Below are positions 51,577 to 62,257 of a stretch of 64,000 nucleotides of DNA, piece by piece; position 1 is the stretch's first letter; the number at the start of each line of letters is the position of its first letter. The stretch is from Albugo candida. Its lineage: Eukaryota; Oomycota; Peronosporomycetes; Albuginales; Albuginaceae. A program made the translations under genes and the position numbers. The notes beneath the pieces were generated by a model. It was given only the letters and a program-made list of their open reading frames with translations. It had not been told where the DNA came from and did no database searches. The DNA lies in NCBI GenBank assembly GCA_905220665.1, contig CAJNAR010000166.1, positions 434,001-498,000 of the forward strand, in the 5' to 3' direction.

Positions 51577-51752
51577 GTTCGCGCTTCCGGCACCCAGCAG
51601 TTGCATGCTTATATCATTTCTAATATCGAAGAGCTCAATACACATTTTTCATATTCGCTGACATTGTCTCAGATTCTGATCACGCAATAATCGTCTGATT
51701 CAGTACATTCGAAACACATTTTCTGACTTGGTTTACCGCCAAAATTGACGTG

Positions 51753-52866
51753 ATGCGCTTCCAGGAGCAAAAGCTCATTGAGACCGATGTGCCTGCTAGC
51801 TGTAGTAGTGGCAATCCAGTCATAATGGGAATTGATGAGGCTGGTCGTGGACCAGTGCTGGGCCCAATGGTCTATTGTGCAGCATATTGGGCCGTCGAAT
51901 CGAGTGGGTCATGTGAGGCAATGGGATTCGATGATTCCAAGGTGCTCTCGGCAGCGTCCAGAAAGAATCTATACGATAAGATCAACGAGACTGTAGAAAT
52001 AGGGTACTTTATTATGCATATATTTCTATTTCTCAGCCTAAGAGCTCTTCTAGCTGGATCGCGCGAAGTGTTTCAGCCTCTGAGATTTCGGACAAAATGC
52101 AGCGAAAAGTGCGAAATTTGAATGAAATCGCACGCGATGCCACCATTCAGATTATAGAGACTATCCAATCCAAAGGCGTGTGCTTGCAATGTGTATACGT
52201 GGACACTATCGGAGATCCTCTATGGTATCAAAATTTCTTGACCAAACACTTTCAAAATAAAATCAGCTTTATCGTGAGAAAAAAAGCAGATCAATTGTTC
52301 AAAGTACGAACTACATCGCACATGTAATCAGTCTCAAATGATTCTGTAGATTGTCAGTGCTGCGAGTATCGTTGCAAAAGTGATTCGGGATACCATCTTG
52401 GAGGAATGGAAGTGGGAGATGTTGGATCATAATTTGCCCACAACGTTTGGCTCAGGGTACCCGAGTGATCCAAGGTATGCAGATTTCCACATTTGCGAGC
52501 GATTTGATTGTGCAATCTCGTATCGTCCAGCACAAAAGCGTGGCTGCTGCAGCATCGAGACCCTGTATTTGCATATCCAAATATCGTTCGCTTCAGCTGG
52601 AGCACAATCGAAACATTGATGCAAGCAACTCCAAAAGTCGATTGGGCGTTCGAGTTCGAGGACCGGACCAAAGAGGTACGTGAACATCACATGCCAAAAC
52701 ATCTGTTCTCAAGTCTTTTTCCCCGTAGAATGGAAGCCTACGAGCTTCGATAACGTCCTTTTTCCCTCCATCCACAAACGCAAAATCGAGCGAAAAAAAG
52801 CGAAAAAGATCGAGCATCCTTACTGCAAGACAACTTTGCGCTGTCCAGCGGATCGAAGATTTGTGA
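51753..52866 (+). CDS. RNASEH2A: Ribonuclease H2 catalytic subunit A (5 exons)
   Basis: Predicted exons: 51753-51992, 52037-52303, 52350-52474, 52531-52675 and 52729-52866; 304 residues, all in frame. It carries MGIDEAGRGPVLGPMVY (first Asp-Glu of the active site), DDSKVL, VYVDTIGDP (Asp), VSAASIVAKVIRD, GSGYPSDP, TKAWLLQH and FSWSTIETL. The C-terminus reads SLRASITSFF then basic KKRKR, matching the human tail (RKITSYF) that resembles a PCNA-binding PIP box. The enzyme removes ribonucleotides from DNA and RNA-DNA hybrids in the nucleus. Its stop codon lies 18 bp from the stop of the convergent S33-like gene. Confidence 0.9.
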
Positions 52867-52884
52867 CTTGGATGCCGAGTAATA

Positions 52885-54855
52885 TCACATGTACGTTACG
52901 GAACGAGGCGTTGATAGAAAGCAATCTGGAGAGCTCCAAGCGCGATGTGAATTACCAAATTGAAGCTTTTGCTCTTCGTCACGCAATCGTTTCATACTGC
53001 GCCATCGGATGTAAAGTATTAGTGCACCGAGACACACTAAAGCCAATGCTACTCCAATACAAATGACTGTGATCTGATACGCATCTCTCGAGCAAAATGA
53101 CTCACAATCACCGTATGACGTGAGGAAAAGCTGCATCATCGTATCCATCCAAATATCATCGCCAAGCGACATTCGATCCATACTGATTCCTCCATCGAAT
53201 GCATTTGGAGTGTGGAGGTACCACTCGGAAATATTTTCTGAAGTACTTTTCGGTAATGCGAGATCGGACGCGCATGTTGTATCGATTCCATCAATTTGGC
53301 CATTGCGATCAATATATGAGGCAAAAATTTGCAATCCACACAACGATGTCGCAGTCGATTCCGAATGACTCGTGGGTGTTGCCAATATATTGTGCGTACC
53401 TGACGGAAATGCAACGAGCTTTTTTGAAGCGGCATTTAGAAGATCGTGATACATTTCGGTGTCTCGGTATAGCGCCAATGGATTCATCGTTCCATGAAAT
53501 TGCAAGACACTCGCGGAGGACGATTGGCGTGTAGCCATCTTGAAGATTTTTGGAGTATATCGTAATGAGCTGTCGTTTGAACGCACGCGAAGTCCCTGGT
53601 CTTTTACACACAGTGGCGAATTGTCATTCTGATATGCGCAATAGCGATCCATTTGATCATACATTTGACCGACGCTTATCAATTGATCGGTGAATCTCGA
53701 CTGCATGACTTGCTTTGATGGAATCGGTCTCTCCCAAAGCTCGGAAAATGTGACCAGATCAAAGACTATAGGAATGCTTTCAGTTGTTAGCTCTCGATTT
53801 GTGAAGAATTTCTGCATGAAATAGGCGACAATTGCGATATCTTTCTGGTCGCATCGATGAATGCGATATAAAATGGCTGGTAAAAGCGTTCGCACTTCTT
53901 CATTGAGCATAATTCGAGCCAAGAGCATACGAAGTAAGTGAGAAAACGGTTTGTCAGAATCGTACGGCCTCACCGACTTCCATTTAGCAGCTACGGCGTT
54001 CATACACGCTGTTGGTTTGGAGGAATCTGCTGCAACTAAAGTTTCTTGGAGTGTCGTGACAATGTCCCGATCACGAAAATAGGAAGCGCATGAGGTCTGG
54101 GACGCACATTGCATGAGGAATTCTTGGCCAATAAGGCTGGAAGTTTGATCCATACTGGAGATATAGGCGTGTCCATCGCTCTGATGAGGAAAGATGCTGT
54201 CGAATAAGTAGCCAGTCACAAAAGGTAGCTGATATCGTCGTACTTTTTCAACAAGAAGAGCCCCGAAACCAACGCCGTAAAGGAAGACGGATGTCCCAGA
54301 TTGGTACCGTACCAAAAATGTGACAATGTCAATGGCTCCGCTGTGTAGTGAGAAAGATGAGAGATTGCTACCATACGTTTCACTGATCTGTTTGGCACAT
54401 GCCGGGACGTCCGCTGGATTAAGACGTGTTTTTGGGTCTGACTGGATGCAAGTAAGAGCGGTACCGTGTGTCCCACTTCCACGAAAGTCCATTGTGTATA
54501 CATTGATTGTCCCTTGGAGTGCGTTGTATATCTGAAACATTTGTTGACGAATGCCCACACGTTCAAGTGCAGGATGATAGTCGGGAAGAAGCCAGACATT
54601 TTTCTCGACACGTGATGGTTTGAGCGCTTTTATGCGTTGAACAGCGACCGTTACCGTGAGGTCACTATCACATATATCATTATAACATAATGGAGCAAGT
54701 ACGGTACCGCATTCCAATGGGACGTCTGGTGCTTTGGTGTCCGTGGTACATGGGTACCAACTTTGTACCTTATAGATGGACGATGGTACAAACTGATCGG
54801 GTGTGACAGAGGTTATTCCCAGTATTTGCAACGCTACTATCAGGAAAGGTGACAT
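52885..54855 (-). CDS. Secreted, membrane-anchored S33-type alpha/beta hydrolase, probably inactive
   Basis: The ATG at 54855 gives 656 residues; the frame opens three codons earlier with GTG. Signal peptide MSPFLIVALQILGITSV. Family blocks of oomycete S33 proteases are present: YNALQGTINVYTMDFRGSGTHG, VPACAKQI, FLYGVGFGALLVEK and VTGYLFDS. In active relatives the nucleophile elbow is GVSYG; here it is GVGFG, so the Ser is Gly. The acid position GDxD appears as GTMNP, and the HGGPG oxyanion loop reads LPDYHP. The His region (SGTHNI) remains. A transmembrane helix (VICIGVALALVCLGALILYI, about residues 590-612) and a short basic tail follow. It is likely a surface pseudo-hydrolase with a binding role. 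Confidence 0.82.
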   Translation of the reverse strand: MSPFLIVALQILGITSVTPDQFVPSSIYKVQSWYPCTTDTKAPDVPLECGTVLAPLCYNDICDSDLTVTVAVQRIKALKPSRVEKNVWLLPDYHPALERVGIRQQMFQIYNALQGTINVYTMDFRGSGTHGTALTCIQSDPKTRLNPADVPACAKQISETYGSNLSSFSLHSGAIDIVTFLVRYQSGTSVFLYGVGFGALLVEKVRRYQLPFVTGYLFDSIFPHQSDGHAYISSMDQTSSLIGQEFLMQCASQTSCASYFRDRDIVTTLQETLVAADSSKPTACMNAVAAKWKSVRPYDSDKPFSHLLRMLLARIMLNEEVRTLLPAILYRIHRCDQKDIAIVAYFMQKFFTNRELTTESIPIVFDLVTFSELWERPIPSKQVMQSRFTDQLISVGQMYDQMDRYCAYQNDNSPLCVKDQGLRVRSNDSSLRYTPKIFKMATRQSSSASVLQFHGTMNPLALYRDTEMYHDLLNAASKKLVAFPSGTHNILATPTSHSESTATSLCGLQIFASYIDRNGQIDGIDTTCASDLALPKSTSENISEWYLHTPNAFDGGISMDRMSLGDDIWMDTMMQLFLTSYGDCESFCSRDAYQITVICIGVALALVCLGALILYIRWRSMKRLRDEEQKLQFGNSHRAWSSPDCFLSTPRSVTYM

Positions 54856-55788
54856 CGGTGGCACAAGTGCAAATTATTCTTCCAAGAAAAGCAAAGTGAA
54901 GCACAAGCGCAAAACACAAAGCGAATGCAATTCTGATCCTTATTTGATGGGTTGCGATTTCCGAGTGCTCCCATTGACTATTATATCGCATCGCGGATTA
55001 TATGATTGGAATATTTACATTAATTTTCAAATATTAATGCGTCCATATAACTAAATTTTGAAGATTTCAAGGGTCATTCGAGTAGCGATGCAAGCTATCG
55101 CGCTATAAGTGTCCACCAGGGTTGGCACATCACTGTTACATAATCAAAAAACGAAATCTAATCGAACTGAAATTGAAATTGAAATTGAATCCACATTTGG
55201 TGTACCATGGGGCTGAGAAAATTAGCAGACTTTCGCCCGGAAAGTTCACCGTAAACACGATACAAATGTAAAGGATACGAGTTTATAGAACGTACAAGCG
55301 CATGTATAGATCTCGAAAACGATTACTCTGACCAATTGGTGCATGTCACACGCGCGAATCAGCTGCAATATCATCGCACCTGCTGACTTGTTCGATATGA
55401 GTTCTATTCTACCAGCAACGTAGTACATAAACTGACGTGCGTTGAGTAAAAAAAAGGCTTTAATCTCGTATGAGCCTGTGATATATTACCCCTTTAAATT
55501 CTCTTACTCACACATCTCGAACGCTACACGCACGCGTATTTAATTACAAGAACTTGCACTTTCTTTCTCACGCCATTCTAGCGCGCGTCATACGATTGGT
55601 GGGTAATTGCTGCTTTTTTAAATCATACTTTGCACACACGACTTGCGCAACCCGTGCTTTCGTCTATATTTTTATTCCACGAATATTTTACCATTTTTTT
55701 TTGCAGTCACTCACACTTTTGTGACTATTTGAAGCGTCTGTGAATCTTTCTTTCTATACTTTTTGTCAGCTTGGAAATTCAGTCGTCT
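54856..55788. other. Divergent intergenic spacer about 0.9 kb
   Basis: Lies between the S33-like and TAZ genes. It contains a short gaaatt hexamer microsatellite near 55168-55190 and a T-rich stretch before 55705. No coding signal. Confidence 0.5.
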
Positions 55789-58007
55789 ATGAGTGATCGA
55801 GATTCAAATACAGACTCCTCAACTCCCTGGAACCAAGAAGTAGAGTATGCTGGATACATTTCTTCAATGACAGAACCGAGCTATGCGTACTCGGTACCCG
55901 ATGGGGCTTCGCCGCATTACGCAAATTACAATACTACTCTCCAAATGTATCAACCACTTCAATCGACATCTCCTAGCGGCACAATCAGTTACGGGAACAC
56001 AATGACCTCCTCAACATCATGTCCTTCCTTTACTTCTTTATATTTTGAGCCTGAGGGCACATCGTCAACGAATATGCTAAACGCCAGAATCCAAGACGAA
56101 TGGACAGCAGCGATGAATTACGACATGAACACATCGGTACAGAATCCACCATCTTCGTATTCACACATACAGTATCAAATTACTCCCACACAATCGGAAC
56201 TGCCGGGTCATTGGGAAGGATACGCTGCCTGTGACTCCAGGCAGCCTACCCGAATGCGACAGCAAAATGAAGAGTTTCGAGGACGAGAGACTATGAATCG
56301 CTCGAAAATGCGTGCTTCTGCATCATTCACTTGTTTATCGAGTATGGAGAAGGAAAATCGTCGTCCGTATGGTAAGAATTCCTTGTTTTACGATTTCGAC
56401 TAAAAGCTACTATTTCCAGCGTCTAAACGCCGAAAAGCTTCAGAGCCGTGGTACCGAAAAGGACGTCAGAAATCATGTGCGTCTGACATTTTATGTCTTA
56501 TGAATGTTTCCTCAATTATTTTGCATAGTCGACTCCTCGACCACAAGCACAATGACTTTAATGTCTCGATCGACATCGACGGGATGCCTTAGCAATCCGT
56601 ACGAGACGCCGGACACCTACTACATGGAAGAGTACGTGACCTGATTATCGAAATGATTGAAAGTTGCTCATTTGGGATGGGTTCAGTAATATTGACGAAA
56701 ATGAAATGGTTGGGTACTCAATCGATGATTTTCCTAGCAGTTCGACGGAAGCCAACCAGACGAAGAAGCTTGAAAATTTGGATGCAATGATGACCATCCA
56801 GGCCTCTGAGCCGCAATCAGCGAGTGTGATTACGTCTCAAACGTCGTATAAAAGCGATCAGAATCAAAATTGTGGGAGAACGCAGGTTACACCAATTGAT
56901 GAGGAAGGCTCACCAATGTCGGCTTTACTTCAATCTATCGGGCTCGTCGATCTACAAGATGAAATGGAGAGCTCGCTAATCATGTTGACGGAAAATAGAA
57001 ACCAGTCGGAAGATTCGTGGGAAAGTAAAAGGTCGGTCATCAATACGGAATCGAATTCACTAACGGAATCAATCACTTCTCGACTTGCGTGTGTGCTACA
57101 AGCATTCAATCGTAGAAATTCTGTATCTATCAAGCAGTCTGAGAAATCATATTTGGCCAAAACAACTTTATTTTCTTCAGCTCGATGTGCTTCCACAGCC
57201 GGCTCCCTATGGCTTTTATTGCATTCGGTGAAGTGTGTGACTACTTGTGATATTTCTGGATGCTCCACTATGAAGCGAGTCATCAACCATTGCATGAATT
57301 GTGAGGCTCCACTGGGAAATTGTCAAGTGACTTGCGATGAAGCGAAAGCTATTTTACTGCATTATGGCTCGTGTTCTAGCAGAGAAGATGCCCGTGTGTG
57401 TCCAGTATGCTCACAGTTGGATGAGATCGAAGAGGCCCATCAAGCACTCAAAAGCAAAAACGCAGACAATCTTTTGTCATTGGCTGCTTCGGCCCCAAAT
57501 GGTTCGATTTCATCCAAACACGTTCCAATACAACCAAACTTACACTCACAGAACTCCATGACACCGTTTGTATGTTCATTCGCGCTTTATTTGGAGCAGA
57601 GCTGTCCGTCTTTCCGGGCAGAGCTCAACGCGCGTGTGGAAAAACGAGTCACAGCATCAGCGAGTCAAAATCTGATACAGCACATGCAAAAGAAAACACG
57701 GCTTCGATCACTCGATAACATACGCACAGAGTCCCGATTGGCAGCGCTGGCCGAAATGGAACGTGAGCTGTATTTGTACATGCAGACGGCCTCGTTGGCA
57801 TCCCTTGGTAATGGCACACCCGCCAATCAGTCGAAGCCCTGGCCTCACGAATTGAGCGCGTTTGCCTTCCACAGTGCTAATAGCTCTGGATTTTTTGCGT
57901 CTGTGCCTTCGTATTTACTCAATGGAACTGCAGCCTCGAGCTTGGCCGCATTCTTTGCTCAACATCCAACTTACGCCACTTATTCCAGAAATTCGGATTC
58001 CTCATGA
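55789..58007 (+). CDS. TAZ-type zinc-finger protein (4 exons)
   Basis: Predicted exons: 55789-56371, 56420-56476, 56529-56631 and 56687-58007; 687 residues, in frame. The N-terminal 200 residues are Ser/Thr/Tyr-rich and disordered, followed by a basic patch (SKRRKASEPWYRKGRQK), a possible nuclear localisation or DNA-contact region. Around residues 420-490 lies a TAZ-like finger with the expected His/Cys pattern: LLHSVKCVTTC..GCSTMKRVINHCMNC, then GNCQVTCDEAKAILLHYGSC and CPVC. TAZ domains, as in CBP/p300, bind activation domains of transcription factors. No HAT or bromodomain is present, so this looks like a stand-alone adaptor or regulator. An intron of 52 nt was preferred over a 34-nt option at exon 2. 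Confidence 0.76.
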
Positions 58008-58161
58008 GACACCTCTCAATGATTATAAGCACACTCTGAAATTGCATGGTGATGAGTATTATAGAAAGTATCATTTTATTTATGTTATCTATCAATGGCA
58101 GACTCGCTTCTGCTCTACTCGACACATGATTGGATACTTTTCCAGGATTTTGAACACGGGT

Positions 58162-59967
58162 TTACGATGCGTTCACTTTCCTTTCAACCGGATTTTGCGC
58201 GTGATTTTGAAGCTTTTCCCAAGTCGCTCCGAACAAACGATTTCTTGAAGTTGATCGGTAGATAGTAGGGGCCCTACTCGTCGCACAAACAGCCTCTGTT
58301 AAGCTCCCATTCGGGTCTAAACCGAAAAAAAATTCGTGCATTGCTGCCACAATCGCGTCTGCGTTTCCTTGTTTGATCACGAACGAAAGATTGAGATCTT
58401 CAGCTGATTCGCTCAATAAAAGTACGTCATAACCCTCCAAGACGCCAAAAACGTGGCCCAATTCTGAAAGAGCTTTTCGTAACTTTCGACCGACGATCGA
58501 TACCACTGAACACGACTCAAATACTTTGACGGAAGAGTGTGTGTCTAATTCTTGTAGTAATTGTCTAAATGGTTCACCTTTCACGCCACCAGGAATATGG
58601 TCGAGCGTCACAGTAACTGAAAACTGAGAAGTTGCAATGAGATCCACTGAAATACCGTTACGTTCAAAAGGTGCGAATACTTTGGACAGGAATCCCGAGG
58701 TGCCGCACATATTAAATGCTGTGATACTGAGTGTCGTCATTTCTTGTCGACGAACAACTGCGAGAATCTTCGGTGAACCTGAATGAGACTCAGACTCATT
58801 CTCTGCTGAATGGATGACTGTTCGATCTCCAGCAGGATCGTTCGTATTGCGTATCTCAATAGGAATATGAGCCCACTGAGCTGGAATGATGCAACGTGGA
58901 TGAAGCACTTTGGCACCCATAGCAGCTAGTTCCTGAGCCTCACGATAATCCAGTGATTTAATTAGTCGAGCATCAGCGACATGACGCGGATCACTCGTAA
59001 ACATTCCGTGCACATCTGTCCAAATCTCATACTTTTCAGCCTTCAAAAGAGCAGCAAACAGGGAGCCGGAAGTGTCGCTTCCACCCCGGCCTAACACACA
59101 TGTCATCAAACAATCTGAGGATCCCATTCCGGCTATGAATCCCTGGGTTAGGACCACACGCTTTCCATTGCTCTTTTGCACTGCAGCATCCAAATTTGAG
59201 TGTGGGGGCACCTCTGCCTGTAGGAATTTATCTTCATCAGATTTGGAAAGACTTGGGTCACTCAAGAGCAATGCTCGAGCGTCAACGCGTTCTACTTGCC
59301 CATTCAAGCCGAGACGCTGCAGGATACATAAGCCTAATTGTGTCGAAATAAGCTCTCCAAATGCTAAAACCCGAGCCTGGATACGTGGAGAAGCCTCTTC
59401 TGTCAGACGAATTCCTTCAAGAACGCGAACGAGATGCTGAAATTCTTTCAATAATGGATGAAACGTTTCGGGAATTACAGAAAGCGACATGTTTGTATTG
59501 GAGGAGAGTGTTTCGATATTATGTGGTTCATTTCCAAAAACGCACGTGATCCATTGTTGTTGGAGGAAATCGACGTCACCATTGTGAGTGGATGGGGAAT
59601 TAGAATCAGGTGCGAAAAAACCGATTTCGTAAGCCAACATAAAATGCTGGATTAGGATATGTCGGACTACTTCAAGATGCGACTCCTGATGTGAAGAGGA
59701 GCTATTGCGAAATGCGAGGGCGAGTTGGATGGCGCGTTGCAACTTGTTGGTGACTTGCGTCATTGCTGATATGGTTAGCCAGACATTACGCTGGATACCA
59801 TCTTGCTTATTATCTAAATGCCAAACGATTCGAGAATAAATGCATTTCCATCTCGAAGCGGTAGATACACTTGTACCACCAAACTTCAGGACCACCCAAC
59901 GGGTCTCAGGAACGCTGGGTGTTGAATGATTACACTGTGCACGGTCCGACAATCCGTTAGCGTGCAT
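58162..59967 (-). CDS. Aspartate kinase, monofunctional
   Basis: 601 residues from the ATG at 59967. The nucleotide/aspartate-binding motif KFGGTSVS lies near residue 28. The kinase core later has VLTQGFIAG, VLGRGGSDTSGS, WTDVHGMFTSDPR and MGAKVLHPR. The C-terminal third holds the paired ACT regulatory domains (LSITAFNMCGTSGFLSKVF.., VSIVGRKLRKALSELG). It phosphorylates aspartate, the first step towards lysine, threonine and methionine. Oomycetes make lysine by the diaminopimelate route, unlike fungi and animals. It is not fused to homoserine dehydrogenase, and feedback inhibition through the ACT domains is expected. The N-terminus has no clear organelle signal. Confidence 0.9.
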   Translation of the reverse strand: MHANGLSDRAQCNHSTPSVPETRWVVLKFGGTSVSTASRWKCIYSRIVWHLDNKQDGIQRNVWLTISAMTQVTNKLQRAIQLALAFRNSSSSHQESHLEVVRHILIQHFMLAYEIGFFAPDSNSPSTHNGDVDFLQQQWITCVFGNEPHNIETLSSNTNMSLSVIPETFHPLLKEFQHLVRVLEGIRLTEEASPRIQARVLAFGELISTQLGLCILQRLGLNGQVERVDARALLLSDPSLSKSDEDKFLQAEVPPHSNLDAAVQKSNGKRVVLTQGFIAGMGSSDCLMTCVLGRGGSDTSGSLFAALLKAEKYEIWTDVHGMFTSDPRHVADARLIKSLDYREAQELAAMGAKVLHPRCIIPAQWAHIPIEIRNTNDPAGDRTVIHSAENESESHSGSPKILAVVRRQEMTTLSITAFNMCGTSGFLSKVFAPFERNGISVDLIATSQFSVTVTLDHIPGGVKGEPFRQLLQELDTHSSVKVFESCSVVSIVGRKLRKALSELGHVFGVLEGYDVLLLSESAEDLNLSFVIKQGNADAIVAAMHEFFFGLDPNGSLTEAVCATSRAPTIYRSTSRNRLFGATWEKLQNHAQNPVERKVNAS

Positions 59968-60079
59968 AAGTACGGAAGGTAACTATTTTTAATTTTCTTA
60001 CAGTCGTTACGTTCGTATACCCGAACTCTGTTATTATTTCAGTTATGAAGTGGTACTTCACGCAACAATTGGTCATTGC

Positions 60080-60832
60080 TTAGTCGAGATGCTGATGTAA
60101 CTTCTCCTCCATGATTTGAGCGCCAAAGAGGTCCAACAGCAAGAAATCACGTATTGCAGGTAGTCGACATATCTTCCCGTCTTCATAAGACAAGACTTGC
60201 TCCATCCAATTTTCTAATTTGGAGCGTCGGTCCTCGATAGCGCAAGTATGTGTCACGCGAAACCAAGTTTTAGGCGGAAGCTCTGCGCGTACATTCACAT
60301 TCAAACAGCTCTTTACGAGCTCCCCCTCATACGCTGAATGAGCTCTTTGAATTTGGGACTCAATCCTTTCGGCAAATCCGATAAAATCAGAGAAGCGTCG
60401 CTCTAATTGGAACTGCTTTTGCTCATCATGACACATTCGAACAAGGACAGTATACGCGGTATACCCGTCACTTGTTTCATGGAAAGTTGGTATACGCACG
60501 GTAAAGAAACGCAAATCGCCGGAATCGCTTTGTTCTTGATAAATAGGCTTCCAAGGAACGAACCGTGTACAGATGTCGGGTGCTGTTGCTCGACACACGA
60601 ATACCAGCTCATCATCTTCGATTTCCGTATCGATCTGAGTTGACTGCTGATTGTCTTGACACGCAATTGGTTGCATGGCAACGTCAAGATCTTCATCACA
60701 TTCTGGCCCCTGGCTTTGCTTCATTCTCTCACCCAAAGATTTTGCTTCATCAGATCGATTCGCACGCAACGCTTTCTTCCGACGATTTCGCGCTCGTTTA
60801 TTTAATAGAATTGATCGCTTATCAGCCGCCAT
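60080..60832 (-). CDS. PX-domain protein with basic N-terminus
   Basis: 250 residues from the ATG at 60832. The N-terminus is highly basic (LLNKRARNRRKKALRANR). From about residue 75 to 235 there is a PX fold with the RRFSDFIGF motif, a Pro-containing LPPKTWFRVT loop, and a C-terminal helix RRSKLENWMEQVLSYE..LPAIRDFLLLDLF. The position equivalent to the PI3P-contacting Arg is present (RRFSDF). Probable membrane-targeting protein of the endosomal system. It is not closely similar to the PX protein at 22.6 kb. It lies between aspartokinase and RAE1, all on the minus strand. Confidence 0.8.
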   Translation of the reverse strand: MAADKRSILLNKRARNRRKKALRANRSDEAKSLGERMKQSQGPECDEDLDVAMQPIACQDNQQSTQIDTEIEDDELVFVCRATAPDICTRFVPWKPIYQEQSDSGDLRFFTVRIPTFHETSDGYTAYTVLVRMCHDEQKQFQLERRFSDFIGFAERIESQIQRAHSAYEGELVKSCLNVNVRAELPPKTWFRVTHTCAIEDRRSKLENWMEQVLSYEDGKICRLPAIRDFLLLDLFGAQIMEEKLHQHLD

Positions 60833-60930
60833 GTTTGTCAGGGATAGAAAACGTCAAATATCAGCTTGCTCAGGAAGCGACGCGCTAGGGCAAAACTGTC
60901 TTTACACTACAAAAAATGGAAAATACACGA

Positions 60931-62111
60931 TCATTTCTTTTTTTGTTTAATCTCCTGCTCCAGAACATTATGAAGTCGTATAACGCTGGGTTGATTGGGA
61001 TTATATTTTTCAGATCCCATTGACCAATCATACGACAGCGCGTATGCATAAATATCGCCAACAGCATTAAATTTTGCGCACGTGATAGACTGTTGACTAC
61101 AAAGTACAAAGTAATATAATTGCAAATTCAGCAAAGTCTGCATACCTTTTTGTGAATGCTTTCAGCTTTTGCCGCGCATCTTTGTCCCAGAATGTGAATG
61201 CGCCGTCCCCGCCCGCAGTTGCAAATGTACCAAACGGGTGGAATACTATATTATTGACCGGATAAATGTCACTTCCGTCGCGATGACATTTGAACGCGAA
61301 ATCTTTCTCGCGATCTCGATCCTCCACGTGCTGAATCGCGACCCGGCCTTCAATCGACCCAATTGCGAATCCTTGTGCGTCAGAGAAACAAGCGATACTT
61401 CGGGTTTGAAACTTCAAATTTGACGTGATCGATTTATAAATTTGCGTAGGTTTTCGGATGTCGACCACATGAATTTGACGATCGGCAGTCGCGACCACAA
61501 GCAGCGGATGCTTCACGTCCATTGCATAGCATCGCTCAGAGACGTTCAGCGATCCCATTGGATTCGGAGTACGGGTATCCCAATATTTGACTGTTTTATC
61601 CCAGCTTGCTGTGACGACACAGCCTGCTTCTTGTACAGCAGCAATCGCTCGGATTGGAGCTTCATGCTAATATAATGTTAGAAGAATGTTTGTACCTTAA
61701 GTAATGTAGCTGTACCGATGCGATTTGTTGGCCTTGGGCTGGTCCATTTAGATTCCACATCTTCGCGGTTTTATCACATGACCCAGAGAACACAGTCGTA
61801 CCGTCCTAAATTTCAAATTAGTAGATAGCTATGTGAAGAAGAGAAAGCGTACTTACACCGCTGAAACATGTGCATAGAACGGGACCATCATGAGTGATTT
61901 GTGCTTTTGGAACTGCATTGAATTGTGTTCCTGCGTGCTGAACGTCCCAACATCGTACATGATTGTCCCAAGAGCCTGCAACCAGAGTGTTGGACGTCGA
62001 GCTCCATGAAAGGCTCTGTACACCATCGTTTATTGTCTGGGGAATCGTATAGTCGCCATTTGGATTCGGATAAGCACTGGCGCTGCTGGTAGCAGCTCCG
62101 AAAGCTGACAT
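60931..62111 (-). CDS. RAE1: RAE1/Gle2 mRNA-export WD40 protein (4 exons)
   Basis: Predicted exons: 61857-62111, 61716-61805, 61146-61666 and 60931-61096; 343 residues, in frame, against 368 in human. The start MSAFGAATSS matches the MSxFG start of RAE1. WD repeats read SLSWSS..LVAGSWDNHVRCWDV, SGSCDKTAKMWNL, VVTASWDKTVKYWDTR, GFAIGSIEGRVAI, CHRDGSDIYPVNNIVFHP and FTFWDKDARQKLKAF. The end reads AYALSYDWSMGSEKYNP as in human. RAE1 binds the GLEBS motif of NUP98 at the nuclear pore and takes part in mRNA export and the mitotic checkpoint. Identification is firm; splice sites are predicted. Confidence 0.92.
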
Positions 62112-62257
62112 TGCGATTGCACTGGCGTGGTAAACGTTATTGTAGGACACCAGACGCTGTACTGTTGTAAAGTGAGTCACACATAAAAGCGATCTTAAAC
62201 GAAACGACGTTACAATGCCATTTCGAATTGTTGCAAGCGTATTTGTACTCCATTAAG

